A stretch of DNA of 64,000 nucleotides, from assembly GCF_018129405.1 (NCBI RefSeq), contig NZ_JAFCLP010000002.1, positions 558,001 through 622,000 of the forward strand. The letters run 5' to 3'. This DNA is from Bradyrhizobium iriomotense. GTDB lineage: Bacteria > Pseudomonadota > Alphaproteobacteria > Rhizobiales > Xanthobacteraceae. Position numbers and translations under genes: made by a program. Positions 11,674 through 22,503 of this stretch are shown piece after piece. The notes under the pieces were generated by a model. That model made no database searches, was not told the origin of the DNA, and saw nothing but the letters and a program-made list of their open reading frames with translations. Within the stretch, counting starts at the first letter, position 1; each line of letters begins with the position of its first letter.

Positions 11674-11910
11674 TCAGGCAACCGCGCGGACCTCGGATTG
11701 CGTCTCGAACCGCGTGATCGCCTTGTTGGCGAGCCTGATCTTGTTGAATTCGCCGTGCTGGATCAGCTTGATGATGATCTCGAGCAGGCGTTCGTTGGTG
11801 ACGAGCGTGTCGGAGATTGCACCGGAGCGGCGGAGGTAGTTCGCGGCGATCGCGTAGGCATCGCTCACGAGCTCGACGTTCATTGCCTGCAACCCGCGCC
11901 CGCCCGCCAT
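11674..11910 (-). CDS. Small conserved helical protein of unknown function
   Basis: This frame of up to 78 residues has its central part at MNVELVSDAYAIAANYLRRS and GAISDTLVTNERLLEIIIKL. A shorter start (MNVELV, at 11883) is possible. It is predicted to be helical and soluble. It is transcribed just before the 73-residue gene, and both lie downstream of ldtR in the same direction. Function unknown. Confidence 0.65.
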   Translation of the reverse strand: MAGGRGLQAMNVELVSDAYAIAANYLRRSGAISDTLVTNERLLEIIIKLIQHGEFNKIRLANKAITRFETQSEVRAVA

Positions 11911-12106
11911 TGCATCCTCCGATCCAGAGGACTAACCGCGATGCCGGGCTCTGGTTCCGCCCCGATCGGACATTTTTTCGCAGTTGCGAAATGGCAAAAC
12001 GCACCGGACCGGGCGAAGCCGGGCCGATGCGCTTGGGGAAGTCAGGCACGTTCGGGAGGCCTGCCGGTCTTGTTGCCGGGCCGGCTTGGCCTTGATCCCT
12101 TGGAAC

Positions 12107-12625
12107 TCAGAGGCGGTACAGGATCTGGTCGGTCCAGAACCGCTCGAGACGGTGCAGCGACTTGTTGAGGGTCGAGAACTCCTCGCCCGAGATGCCGCCG
12201 ACCTGCTCGACCGTCTTGACGTGCTTCTGATAGAGCGCGTCGACGATGCGGCGGACTTCCTGGCCCTGCGGGGTCAGGCGGATGCGCACCGAGCGGCGAT
12301 CAACGCGCGAGCGCTGATGATCGAGGAAGCCGAGCTCGACGAGCTTCTTCAGATTGTAGGAGACGTTGGAGCCGAGATAGTAGCCGCGCGTGCGCAGCTC
12401 GCCGGCGGTCAGCTCCTTGTCGCCGATGTTGTAGAGCAGCAGCGCCTGCACCGAGTTGATGTCGGCGCGACCGCGACGATCGAACTCGTCCTTGATGACG
12501 TCGAGGAGCCGGCGATGCAGCCGCTCCACCAGAGTCAAAGCTTCCAGATAGAGCGACTGCACCGAACCCTGCTGGCCGGAGACGCGCTCTGCGGTATCTG
12601 CCGCAGTTGCGACGGCTTTCATCAT
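12107..12625 (-). CDS. ldtR: MarR-family transcriptional regulator LdtR
   Basis: The 172-residue protein has a winged-helix DNA-binding core (INSVQALLLYNIGDKELTAGELRTRGYYLGSNVSYNLKKLVELGFLDHQRSRVDRRSVRIRLT, about residues 55-118) flanked by dimerisation helices. The DRRSVRIRLT wing and the GYYLGSNVSYNLKKL recognition region match LdtR, which in Liberibacter and rhizobia controls L,D-transpeptidase and stress genes. An AGGGGAAG ribosome-binding site precedes two adjacent ATG codons at 12625 and 12622. No ldt gene is adjacent. Confidence 0.85.
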   Translation of the reverse strand: MMKAVATAADTAERVSGQQGSVQSLYLEALTLVERLHRRLLDVIKDEFDRRGRADINSVQALLLYNIGDKELTAGELRTRGYYLGSNVSYNLKKLVELGFLDHQRSRVDRRSVRIRLTPQGQEVRRIVDALYQKHVKTVEQVGGISGEEFSTLNKSLHRLERFWTDQILYRL

Positions 12626-12639
12626 GACACTTCCCCTGT

Positions 12640-12656
12640 TGTCGTTTTTATCGACA
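12640..12656. promoter_or_regulatory. Candidate LdtR operator (autoregulatory)
   Basis: A perfect inverted repeat TGTCG-N7-CGACA lies 15 nt upstream of the ldtR start. A GACAC/GTGTC pair with a wider spacer follows at about 12653-12678. MarR regulators usually bind such sites over their own promoters. The assignment is inference from position and symmetry. Confidence 0.45.
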
Positions 12657-12990
12657 CTTATTCGACGAAACTTGTGTCCCGTCCGATAGGTGCAACTTAA
12701 GGGGCTCGTTTGAAGATCGGCTTAAATAAGAGAATAAAGAGATCATGAATTTAAGACAGTGAATTGCGGATTAAGCCTGTCCCACAAGGACTTTTCGCAA
12801 CCCTCTGTTGACCTTCGCAAGGTCCTGTTCACCCTCCGTCCGCCGCCACTGTCGCATTCCAGAACAGCCCCGCCCCGTTTCGAAACGGGCGCGTAACAGC
12901 TGTGGCGGAACACGCTGGTTAGTGAAAACTTACTGCAAATTTGAGGCAACCAGCGGTCAACCAATCGCGCACAACTGCGCAAGCTCCGCT

Positions 12991-13151
12991 CTCGTGTCCC
13001 GGACAAGCGAAGCGCAGAGCCGGGACCCAGATGTTTCAAAGCGAGATTGCGGACAAGCGGATAAGTGGACCCCGGCTCTGCAACGCATCACGCCGCACTG
13101 GACGATGCTTCGCATCGCCAGGGGCGCGCTGCATTGCGTCCGGGGCACGAG
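12991..13151. repeat. Long palindromic repeat, family D
   Basis: The outer arms are CTCGTGTCCCGGAC and GTCCGGGGCACGAG. Inside are GCAGAGCCGGGACCCA with an imperfect inverse further on (TGGACCCCGGCTCTGC), and a GATGCTTCGCATC hairpin. The layout is that of a dispersed Bradyrhizobium repeat. It ends 26 nt before the stop of the DUF6163-like gene. The rest of the gap 12657-12990 shows no gene. Confidence 0.75.
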
Positions 13152-13176
13152 AGCATTGTCGAGCGACGCACGTCGC

Positions 13177-14859
<1,683 letters not shown>

Positions 14860-14880
14860 GCGCACACGGCCTCTCCGGCG

Positions 14881-15014
14881 TCGTCCCGGCGAAGGCCGGG
14901 ACCCATACCGCGTGATCTAGCGATAGCGCGCGGCGTTAGTACCGACGAAGGATCGCTGCCGGTCTTCGCCAAACTGCTCCCTGTGGGTATGGGTCCCGGC
15001 CTTCGCCGGGACGA
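14881..15014. repeat. Palindromic repeat, family C
   Basis: The element is bounded by GTCGTCCCGGCGAAGGCCGG at one end and its inverse complement (ending CCGGCCTTCGCCGGGACGAC) at the other. The arms are about 27 bp and continue into GGACCCATA/TATGGGTCC. A related copy lies at 19531-19691. It follows hemB by 21 nt. Confidence 0.8.
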
Positions 15015-15153
15015 CATCCGGGGGGGCGCTAGCATTGCCTGCCACCGCCCCCGAATCGCCGGAATATTTCGGCTTGCTGACGCCCGCGCGCCCTTGGCAC
15101 GGGGATGGCCTGTTCCCATGTCCTGCGAAGCGGCTTCGCTGGGAGAACGGACC

Positions 15154-15696
15154 ATGTCGTACGACTCGGGTAATTCAGGCGCCTGGCGCAACGACGGCGG
15201 GGTGCAACCGCATGCGTACGATCCCTATCTCCACCCGGAACTGTTCCGCGGCGTCGCAACGCGGCGGGTGTTCGCCTTCCTGATCGACATGGTCGTAATC
15301 TCGGTGCCGGTGATCCTCGGATACATCTTCATCGCGCTGTTCGGCGTGGTCACGCTCGGCATCGGTTGGGCGTTGTTCTGGCTGGCCTGGCCGGCCTCCG
15401 TGATCTGGGCCATCGTCTACTACGGCGCGTGCATCGGCGGTGCCTCTTCCGCGACGATCGGCATGCGGGTCATGGACCTGGAGCTGCGCACCTGGTACGG
15501 CGCGCCCGGCTATTTCGTGCTCGGCGCCACCCATGCCGTGCTGTTCTGGGTGACGGTGTCGTTCCTGTCGCCCTTCGTGGTGCTGGTCGGCCCGTTCAAC
15601 GGCCGCCGGCGCCTGCTGCACGATTTCGTGCTGGGAACGGTCGTGATCAACAACTCCGTGCGTGCGCCCGTCCCGCAAGGCGCAAGGACCTACTGA
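15154..15696 (+). CDS. RDD-family membrane protein
   Basis: The 180-residue protein has an N-terminal soluble part and the RDD signature in FRGVATRRVFAFLIDMVVIS, where Arg and Asp lie in and around the first membrane segment. Two more hydrophobic regions follow (IFIALFGVVTLGIGWALFWLAW and YFVLGATHAVLFWVTVSFLSPFVVLV), then the conserved late GRRRLLHDFVLGTVVI. RDD proteins are small inner-membrane proteins, some linked to ion or osmolyte transport; the role here is unknown. The ATG at 15154 follows GGGAGA at good spacing. It lies upstream of bpt in the same direction. Confidence 0.85.
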   Translation: MSYDSGNSGAWRNDGGVQPHAYDPYLHPELFRGVATRRVFAFLIDMVVISVPVILGYIFIALFGVVTLGIGWALFWLAWPASVIWAIVYYGACIGGASSATIGMRVMDLELRTWYGAPGYFVLGATHAVLFWVTVSFLSPFVVLVGPFNGRRRLLHDFVLGTVVINNSVRAPVPQGARTY

Positions 15697-15826
15697 GAAC
15701 CCGGCGATCAAGAACCTATCAACCAGGACCGACTAAGCTGACGCATCTGACCTGCCGAGCAGACCAATTGACCGAGAGCTTCCGTAGCGCGATGCTGATG
15801 TCCACTTCGGAGGCCCACGACGTCCC

Positions 15827-16603
15827 TTGACCCAGCACTCGCGCGACACCCCCCAGTTTTACCTCACGGCGCCCTCGCCCTGCCCGTATTTGCCGGGCCG
15901 GCATGAGCGCAAGGTGTTTACGCACCTCGTGGGTGACCGCGCCGGCGACCTCAACGACCTCCTGACCCATGGCGGCTTCCGCCGCAGCCAGTCGATCGCC
16001 TACCGGCCGGCCTGCGATCAGTGCCGCGCCTGCGTCTCGGTCCGGGTCATCGCCAACGAGTTCCGCCCCTCCCGCAACTTCCGCAAGGTGATGGCGCGCA
16101 ACGCCGACATCATCGGCGAGCAGCGCAGCGCGGTGCCGACCTCCGAGCAATATTCGGTGTTCCGCGCCTATCTCGACGCCCGCCACCGCCATGGCGGCAT
16201 GGCCGACATGACCGTGCTCGACTACGCCATGATGGTCGAGGACAGCCATGTCGAGACCCGTATCATCGAGTACCGCAAGCGCGGCCCCGACAGCGGCGTC
16301 ACCGGCCGCGGCGAGGAGCTGATTGCGGTCGCGCTCACGGACGTCCTCAGCGACGGCCTGTCGATGGTCTATTCGTTCTTCGAGCCGAGCCAGGTCAGCC
16401 GGTCGATGGGCACCTTCATGATCCTCGACCACATCGCCCGCGCGCGGCGTCAGGGCCTGCCTTACGTCTATCTCGGCTACTGGATCGAGGGCTCCAAGAA
16501 GATGGACTACAAGGCCCGCTTCCTGCCGCAGCAGCGCCTTGCCCCGTCAGGCTGGCTCCGCATCGACGCGCAGGGGGATACGGCGTCCGAGCCGCAGGAT
16601 TAG
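15827..16603 (+). CDS. bpt: Aspartate/glutamate leucyltransferase (arginyltransferase-like)
   Basis: Bpt transfers Leu from leucyl-tRNA to proteins with N-terminal Asp or Glu, marking them for the ClpS/ClpAP N-end-rule pathway. The 258-residue protein shows the ATE N-terminal motif [14 protein letters not shown], the double-Cys segment [16 protein letters not shown], the catalytic-domain [14 protein letters not shown] region, and [22 protein letters not shown] at the C-terminus. Its length is standard. The start codon is TTG at 15827, the only reading that keeps the conserved [15 protein letters not shown]-terminus. Confidence 0.93.
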   Translation: MTQHSRDTPQFYLTAPSPCPYLPGRHERKVFTHLVGDRAGDLNDLLTHGGFRRSQSIAYRPACDQCRACVSVRVIANEFRPSRNFRKVMARNADIIGEQRSAVPTSEQYSVFRAYLDARHRHGGMADMTVLDYAMMVEDSHVETRIIEYRKRGPDSGVTGRGEELIAVALTDVLSDGLSMVYSFFEPSQVSRSMGTFMILDHIARARRQGLPYVYLGYWIEGSKKMDYKARFLPQQRLAPSGWLRIDAQGDTASEPQD

Positions 16604-16607
16604 CTTT

Positions 16608-16714
16608 CTGTCATGCCCCGGCTTGACCGGGGCATCCAGTACGCCGCGGCTTCTCGGCTCAATCACAACGGCCTCTGGAATACTGGATCGCCCGGTTAAA
16701 CCGGGCGATGACAG
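16608..16714. repeat. Composite palindromic repeat, family A
   Basis: It starts TGTCATGCCCCGGCTTGACC and ends GGTTAAACCGGGCGATGACA, with the CCAGTA...TACTGG inner pair. Compared with the copy at 5865, the two end hairpins are swapped: the GCCCCGG hairpin leads and the CGCCCGG hairpin trails. It lies between the convergent ends of bpt and mntH. Confidence 0.82.
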
Positions 16715-16730
16715 CTACGCGGTGGCAACA

Positions 16731-18083
16731 TCACCCGAACAACGTATCCGCCAGCAGCTTCACGTTCAAAATCACGATCACGCCCGCGACGATCCAAGCG
16801 ATCGCAGCGACGGACACCGGGATCGCGAACTGGCCCATCTTGCGGCGGTCGGAGACGAAGCGCACGAGCGGGATGACGGCGAAGGGCAGCTGCATCGAGA
16901 GCACGACCTGGCTGAACACCAGCAAATCCGCCGTGCCGCGTTCGCCATAGATCGCCGTGACGATGATCACCGGAATGATCGCGATGCCGCGCGTCAGCAG
17001 GCGGCGCGCCCAGCTCGGCAGGCGCAGATCGAGAAAACCTTCCATCACGATCTGGCCGGCGAGCGTCGCGGTCACCGTCGAGTTGAGGCCCGAGGCGAGC
17101 AGCGCCACCGCGAACAGCGTCGAGGCAACGCCGAGGCCGAGCAGCGGCGACAGCAGCTCAAAGGCCTGGCCGATCTCGGCGACGTCGGAATGGCCGCTTC
17201 CGTGGAAGGTCGCGGCTGCCACGACGAGAATTGCGGCGTTGATGAACAGCGCCAGCATCAGGGCGATGGTGGAGTCCGTCGTCGCCCATTTGATCGCTTC
17301 GCGGCGGCCCTCGTCGTTACGCTGATAGGCGCGCGTCTGCACGATCGAGGAGTGCAGATAGAGATTATGCGGCATCACGGTGGCACCGATGATGCCGATC
17401 GCGATGTAGAGCATCTCCGGATTGGTGAAGATCTCGCTCTTCGGCACAAAGCCGTGCAGGACCTCCGCGACCGGCGGAGCCGCAGCCGCGATCTGGACCA
17501 CGAAGCAGGCCGCGATCACCGCGAGCAGCGCGATGACGAAGGCCTCCAGGAAACGGAAGCCACGGTTCATCAGGATGAGAAGCAGGAATGCATCGAGCGC
17601 GGCGAGCAATGCACCGCCGATCAAGGGAATGCCGAACAGGAGTTTCAGCGCGATCGCGGTGCCGATCACCTCGGCGAGATCGCAGGCGATGATCGCGGCC
17701 TCGCAGGCCAGCCAGAGCAGGAAGTTCACCGCCGGCGAATAGGTGGCGCGGCAGGCCTGCGCGAGATCGCGGTCGGTGACGATGCCGAGCCGAGCCGCCA
17801 GCGACTGCAGCAGGATCGCCATCAAATTCGAGAGCAGGATGACGGACAGCAGCGTGTAGCCGAACTTCGAGCCGCCGGCGAGGTCGGTTGCCCAGTTGCC
17901 GGGGTCCATGTAGCCGACCGAAACGAGGTAGCCGGGACCGACAAAGGCGAGCAGCCGCCGCCACCAGCGGCCCGCGGCCGGAATGGCGACCGTGGCGTTC
18001 ACTTCGGCGAGGCTCTTGGTGGCTGGCGCGTCAGCGCGCCAGCCGGCGGCATTGGGGGTCAAATCAGGGGAGCGGGCATCCAT
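16731..18083 (-). CDS. mntH: Nramp-type manganese transporter
   Basis: MntH imports Mn2+ (and to a lesser degree other divalent metals) with protons across the inner membrane. The 450-residue protein shows the Nramp helix-1 metal motif [11 protein letters not shown] and the helix-6 motif [11 protein letters not shown], with about eleven hydrophobic segments. The ATG at 18083 ([11 protein letters not shown]) is chosen because the frame upstream crosses the operator at 18112-18128. Control by manganese through a Fur/Mur-type protein is known for B. japonicum mntH, and the visible box fits this. Confidence 0.95.
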   Translation of the reverse strand: MDARSPDLTPNAAGWRADAPATKSLAEVNATVAIPAAGRWWRRLLAFVGPGYLVSVGYMDPGNWATDLAGGSKFGYTLLSVILLSNLMAILLQSLAARLGIVTDRDLAQACRATYSPAVNFLLWLACEAAIIACDLAEVIGTAIALKLLFGIPLIGGALLAALDAFLLLILMNRGFRFLEAFVIALLAVIAACFVVQIAAAAPPVAEVLHGFVPKSEIFTNPEMLYIAIGIIGATVMPHNLYLHSSIVQTRAYQRNDEGRREAIKWATTDSTIALMLALFINAAILVVAAATFHGSGHSDVAEIGQAFELLSPLLGLGVASTLFAVALLASGLNSTVTATLAGQIVMEGFLDLRLPSWARRLLTRGIAIIPVIIVTAIYGERGTADLLVFSQVVLSMQLPFAVIPLVRFVSDRRKMGQFAIPVSVAAIAWIVAGVIVILNVKLLADTLFG

Positions 18084-18111
18084 GCGGTCAGAATACCGAA
18101 GTCGGCGCTTA

Positions 18112-18128
18112 TTGCAACTCATTTGCAA
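18112..18128. promoter_or_regulatory. Mur/Fur-type operator upstream of mntH
   Basis: The site is TTGCAA-CTCAT-TTGCAA, an inverted repeat whose two arms are each self-complementary. It starts 29 nt upstream of the mntH ATG. It resembles the rhizobial Mn-responsive (MRS/Mur) box. The position and symmetry are seen; the regulator is inferred from published work on B. japonicum mntH. Confidence 0.75.
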
Positions 18129-18251
18129 CTGCATCTAGCCGCATCAGCTCCCGGTGCGGCCGCGTTTTGCCCCGCCTGTCGGAAACCGGGTGGGTTTGGC
18201 CGGGCCCGGAAGCGGATACTGGCGCCAATCCGACTTTGCAGGAAATGAGCC

Positions 18252-19496
18252 ATGTCAAATTCGCCGCGCCTCCCTGACACCTTCAGCCGCCTCGCCTGGT
18301 CCAATCTCGCGGCGCAGTCCGCCGAGCAGATCGCGCTGGCCGCCGCTCCGATCGTCGCCGTGCTGACGCTCGGGGTCGCCGAAGGCCAGACCGGCGTGCT
18401 GCAGACCGCCTTGACCCTGCCCTTCGTGCTGTTCGCCATTCCGGCCGGCCTGCTCGCCGACCGCATCTCCCGCCGCACGCTGATGGCGGGCGCCGAGGCG
18501 CTGCGGGCGGCGGCACTCGCGGCCATCGTGCTGCTGCTCGTGCTCGGCGCGCTCAATCTGTCACTGCTGTCGCTGCTCGGCTTCGCCGCCGTGTGCGGCA
18601 CCGTCGTCTACAGTGTCGCAGCGCCGGCGCTGGTGCCTTCGCTGGTGAGCGCGGACCTGTTGCCAGCAGCGAATGCGCGGATCGAGCTTGCGCGCACCAT
18701 CGCCTTTGCAAGTGGGCCTGCGCTCGGCGGCGCACTGGTCGGCTGGTGGGGGGCGAGTCTCGCCTTCGGCTTTGCCGCGGCACTCTCGGCCATCGCGGTG
18801 GTGCTGCTCTCCGGGATCTACGAGCCCGCCCGCGCGCCGATGCCACGGCGCCATCCGTTCCAGGAGATCCGCGAAGGCGCGGCGTTCGTGTTTCACCATC
18901 CGCTACTGCGGCCGGTGTTCATCACCCAGTTCATCTTCAACACCGGCTGGTTCCTGCAGATCGCGGTGTTCGTGCCCTACGCCGTGCGCCATCTCGGCCT
19001 GACCGCCGCCGGCGTCGGCACGGTGCTGACGATGTACGGCGTCGGCATGGTGATCGGCGCGCTCCTCGCCACACGCGTAATGCAGCGCATCGCCTTCGGC
19101 ACGGTTGTCGGCCTCGGTCCGGTCACGGGCTTCGTCGCCTCGGTCGTGATGGCGCTGACGGTGCTGGTCCCCTCGCCCTGGCTTGCGGGCTTGAGCTTCT
19201 TCCTGCTCGGCGTCGGGCCGATCCTGTGGGTGATCTCGACGACGACGCTGCGCCAGTCGGTGACGCCGCCGCGCCTGCTCGGCCGCGTCTCCGCCATCAA
19301 CATCATGAGCTACGGCGCCCGCCCGCTCGGCTCGGCACTGGGTGCGATCGTCGGCGGCTTCTGGAGCGCCGAAGCCTGCCTCTATCTCGCCGCAGCCGTG
19401 TTCGGCGCGCAGGCGCTGGTGATCCTGCTGTCCCCGGCAGCAGCACTCGACCGGCAGCCGGACATGGTGGGAGATGAGGTGGCGGTGGGGTGTTAG
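18252..19496 (+). CDS. MFS transporter
   Basis: This 414-residue integral membrane protein has about twelve hydrophobic segments and the MFS loop-2 motif as GLLADRISRRTLMAGAE. The late TTLRQSVTPPRLLGRVSAIN stretch is typical of the enterobactin exporter (EntS) / MFS_3 group of proton-driven exporters. The substrate is unknown. It diverges from mntH (168 nt) with the Mur-like box between them, so metal-linked control is possible but unproven. AGGAAATG precedes the ATG at 18252. Confidence 0.88.
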   Translation: MSNSPRLPDTFSRLAWSNLAAQSAEQIALAAAPIVAVLTLGVAEGQTGVLQTALTLPFVLFAIPAGLLADRISRRTLMAGAEALRAAALAAIVLLLVLGALNLSLLSLLGFAAVCGTVVYSVAAPALVPSLVSADLLPAANARIELARTIAFASGPALGGALVGWWGASLAFGFAAALSAIAVVLLSGIYEPARAPMPRRHPFQEIREGAAFVFHHPLLRPVFITQFIFNTGWFLQIAVFVPYAVRHLGLTAAGVGTVLTMYGVGMVIGALLATRVMQRIAFGTVVGLGPVTGFVASVVMALTVLVPSPWLAGLSFFLLGVGPILWVISTTTLRQSVTPPRLLGRVSAINIMSYGARPLGSALGAIVGGFWSAEACLYLAAAVFGAQALVILLSPAAALDRQPDMVGDEVAVGC

Positions 19497-19530
19497 CCGA
19501 TCTCTCGAAAGAGGAGCAACAAAACTCCAT

Positions 19531-19691
19531 CGTCGTCCCGGCGAAGGCCGGGACCCATAACCACAAAGAGTAGTTTGGCGGAGACTCTTAGTTACAAAGT
19601 GTTTGTTGGGACTAGCGCCGTTCGCGATCGATAGATCACGCGGTATGGGTCCCGGCCCCCGTGCGCAATTGCGCACTAGGCCGGGACGACG
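19531..19691. repeat. Palindromic repeat, family C (with inserted palindrome)
   Basis: It begins CGTCGTCCCGGCGAAGGCCG and ends CCGGGACGACG, with GGACCCATA and TATGGGTCC facing each other inside. The right arm is interrupted by a GTGCGCAATTGCGCAC palindrome also found in the family B copy at 7081-7184. It separates the convergent MFS and cyclase genes. Confidence 0.8.
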
Positions 19692-19697
19692 TTGCGC

Positions 19698-20957
19698 CTA
19701 CCCCGCCAGATACCGCTCATAGCTCCCCGTCACCGGCTCGCTGGCATCGACCTCGGGATCGAGGGTGTAGAGGTCCTGCGCGCGGCCGATGCCGCGCAGC
19801 GCGTAGCGGCCGGTGGAGACGAGATAGCGCCGGCCGGCGGCATCCAGGCCCTTGTAGAACTCCGCTGATGCCAAGAGCTCGCGATCGACCGAGCGGCTCA
19901 TCGAGGCGATGCGGCTGACCTCGTTCACCGTCGGGCCCACCACCGTGAAATCGAGCCGGTCCTCGCTGCCGATATTGCCGTAGAAGACCTCGCCGACATG
20001 CAGGCCGATATAGGCGGACGTGGTGGGACGGCCGTCGGCCGCCCGGCGCGCGTTCAGCGCCGCGACGTTCTGGCGGGACAGATGCTCGGCGCGGAGCGCG
20101 GCGCGGCGCGCAGCTGCCATGTCGTCGCCGGTGAACATCGCGAGCACACCGTCACCGATCAGCTTCAAGACGTCGCCGCCGGCGTCGTGGATCGCATCGA
20201 TCACCGCCTGCGCATAATCGTTGAGGAACGGGATGATCTCGTCGGGGCCGATGCTCTCGCTGATCCCGGTCGAGCCGCGCAAATCCGAATACCAGAGCAC
20301 GGCGTTGATGCGCTCGGTGACGCCGCGCGAGATGCGTCCGCGCAGCACCTGCTCGGAGGCGTCGCGGCCGAGATAGACGCGGCCGAGCGTGCGCGCGATA
20401 TCGACCTGCTGCGCCGACTTGATCGCAAGTCCCAAGACCGGCACCAGATCGCGCAGCGCCTCGAGCCCGTCTTCGCCAAAGCCTTCGGGGCGGCGTGTGG
20501 TCCAGCAGGAATACAGGCAGTCCATCAGGCCGAGCGCGCCGTTCTCGCCGAAGCGGTGCACGAAGGCGAGATAGTGCTTGTGGCCCTTGTCGGCGAGATC
20601 GCCGATCTGCGAGAAATCCAGCGACGGCGCATCGGCGAGATCGATCACCATCTCGTCGTGGCCGTGCTCGAGCATGTGGAAGAACACCGAACGGCGCCAG
20701 CTCTTGGCCGCGTCGCCCTCGGCGGTCGAGCCGTATTCGAAGGCGTCGCTCTCGTTGCTGGGACGGTCGCTCCAGCGGAAGCCGCGGCCCTCATAGATCG
20801 GATGCAGCGTGTCGATGACGACGAGTCCGCGCGAGAGTTCCAGCCCTTCGGCGCGGCAGCGTTCGCAGAACCCGCGGAGCAGTTCGTTTTCGGGCAGGCC
20901 CGTGAGCCCCTGGCCGGTCAGCCAGTTCATCAGCGCGAGGCGCGAGGTCAATTGCAT
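19698..20957 (-). CDS. Soluble class III adenylate/guanylate cyclase
   Basis: The 419-residue protein has no membrane segment. The C-terminal half is a class III cyclase domain: LWYSDLRGST (first metal Asp), GDVLKLIGDGVLAMF (adenine-type Lys and second metal Asp), YIGLHVGEVFYGNIGS, and VGPTVNEVSRIASM (catalytic Asn and Arg). The N-terminal 200 residues form an all-helical-looking sensor region that I do not recognise. It probably makes cAMP. Rhizobia encode many such cyclases. It is divergent from the next MFS gene by 165 nt. Confidence 0.88.
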   Translation of the reverse strand: MQLTSRLALMNWLTGQGLTGLPENELLRGFCERCRAEGLELSRGLVVIDTLHPIYEGRGFRWSDRPSNESDAFEYGSTAEGDAAKSWRRSVFFHMLEHGHDEMVIDLADAPSLDFSQIGDLADKGHKHYLAFVHRFGENGALGLMDCLYSCWTTRRPEGFGEDGLEALRDLVPVLGLAIKSAQQVDIARTLGRVYLGRDASEQVLRGRISRGVTERINAVLWYSDLRGSTGISESIGPDEIIPFLNDYAQAVIDAIHDAGGDVLKLIGDGVLAMFTGDDMAAARRAALRAEHLSRQNVAALNARRAADGRPTTSAYIGLHVGEVFYGNIGSEDRLDFTVVGPTVNEVSRIASMSRSVDRELLASAEFYKGLDAAGRRYLVSTGRYALRGIGRAQDLYTLDPEVDASEPVTGSYERYLAG

Positions 20958-21122
20958 ACGCCATTATGGCGTGCATTCGTGACGAACGAAAGGCCGCGCA
21001 CGGAGCGCGTGCAATGAGTCTCCCGCCCGCAGCAGGTCGAATATGCCGCAGGCGCTGTTGACGCACCCTCGCCGCGGGCTGCAAATGCGGCCGATGACCC
21101 CGCCGATCAGACATACCGGAAT

Positions 21123-22280
21123 ATGAGCCAGCGCCAGCTTCCGATCATCCTGGCGCTCGGCACCACGCAGACCCTGGCCTGGGCCTCCAGCTATTATCTG
21201 CCGGCCCTGCTCGCCGACCCCATGGCGCGCGACCTCGGCGTCTCCTCCAACTGGATCTTCGGCGCCTTCTCGGCCTCGCTGGTGATCTCGGCGATGCTCG
21301 GCCCGCGCATCGGGAGGCAGATCGATCTCGTCGGCGGACGGCAGGTGCTGTCGGCCTCCAACCTGACCATCGCCGCCGGCCTCGTACTCCTTGGGTTGTC
21401 GCAATCCGTTCTGGTGATGGCGATCGCCTGGCTCGTGCTCGGCATCGGCATGGCGATGGGCCTCTACGACGCCGCCTTCGCCGCGCTCGGCCGCATTTAC
21501 GGCACCGAGGCGCGCAGGCCCATCACGGGCATCACGCTGATGGCGGGCTTTGCCTCCACTGTCGGCTGGCCGCTCACCGCCTGGGGCCTTGCCCATATCG
21601 GCTGGCGCGAGACCTGTTTTGCCTGGGCCGCCGCCAACATCCTCATCGGCCTGCCGCTCAACTTCTTCATGCTGCCCGCGATCAAGGGCGCAAGACAGGC
21701 GGCGGCGACGGCCGAGAAGCCACATCTGCCGCTCGACCGCACCATGATCCTGCTCGCCTTCGTCTTCGCCGCGGTCTGGACCGTCACCGGCGCGATGGCG
21801 GTGCATTTCCCGCGCATCGTCGAGGCCACGGGCGCGACGCATGTCGAGGCGATCGCGGCCGGCGCGCTGATCGGCCCGGCGCAAGTGGCGGCACGCATCC
21901 TCGAAGCCGGCGTTCTGAGCCGCTTTCATCCCTTATGGTCGACACGGCTCGCCTCGCTCACCCATCCGATCGGCGCTGCCGTCGTCGCCATCTTTGGCGG
22001 TGCCGCCGCGAGCGCCTTTGCGCTGTTCCACGGCTCGGGCAACGGCATCCTGACGATCGCCCGCGGGACGCTGCCGCTGTCGATCTTCGGCCCGAAGGAT
22101 TTCGGCTATCGCCTCGGCATCATCGGCGCGCCGGCGCGGATGGCGCAGGCGGTGGCGCCGCTGGTCTTCGGCCTGCTGATCGACGTCATGGGCGCCAAGG
22201 TGCTGATCGTCTCATCCGCGCTCAGCCTCTCGGCGCTGGCGGCGCTTTTCCTGATCCGCGCCGAGCGGCGGCCGGATTGA
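21123..22280 (+). CDS. MFS transporter
   Basis: The 385-residue membrane protein has about twelve hydrophobic segments and starts MSQRQLPIILALGTTQTLAW. The loop-2 motif reads GPRIGRQIDLVGGRQVL, and helices rich in GIGMAMGLYDAAFAALGRIYG follow. This resembles the arabinose-efflux / YcxA-like MFS group. Substrate unknown. The small gene at 22312 follows by 31 nt and may be cotranscribed. Confidence 0.88.
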   Translation: MSQRQLPIILALGTTQTLAWASSYYLPALLADPMARDLGVSSNWIFGAFSASLVISAMLGPRIGRQIDLVGGRQVLSASNLTIAAGLVLLGLSQSVLVMAIAWLVLGIGMAMGLYDAAFAALGRIYGTEARRPITGITLMAGFASTVGWPLTAWGLAHIGWRETCFAWAAANILIGLPLNFFMLPAIKGARQAAATAEKPHLPLDRTMILLAFVFAAVWTVTGAMAVHFPRIVEATGATHVEAIAAGALIGPAQVAARILEAGVLSRFHPLWSTRLASLTHPIGAAVVAIFGGAAASAFALFHGSGNGILTIARGTLPLSIFGPKDFGYRLGIIGAPARMAQAVAPLVFGLLIDVMGAKVLIVSSALSLSALAALFLIRAERRPD

Positions 22281-22311
22281 CCGCATCGCCGCTTTCGCGC
22301 ACAAGCGGGCC

Positions 22312-22503
22312 ATGACCGACGACAACACTCCGCCCCGCTCCTTCAAGGGCCTTTTGCGCTGGGCGACCACGCCGCCGCAGGCCTGGGGCGTCTATCTCCT
22401 CGCCCTCCTGCTGGTGTGGCTGGTCTCGTTCTATGCCGGCTCGCTGAAGCCGAAGAAGACGCCGGAGGCGAGCCCGCCGGCGGCCACGGTGCCGAAGAGC
22501 TAG
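22312..22503 (+). CDS. Small single-span membrane protein
   Basis: The 63-residue product has one clear membrane helix (GVYLLALLLVWLVSFYAG) and a proline/lysine-rich C-terminal tail. It lies 31 nt after an MFS gene, and its TAG stop overlaps the stop of the convergent exporter gene in the palindrome CTAG. Short conserved proteins of this kind occur in Bradyrhizobium, but no function is known to me. Confidence 0.6.
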   Translation: MTDDNTPPRSFKGLLRWATTPPQAWGVYLLALLLVWLVSFYAGSLKPKKTPEASPPAATVPKS

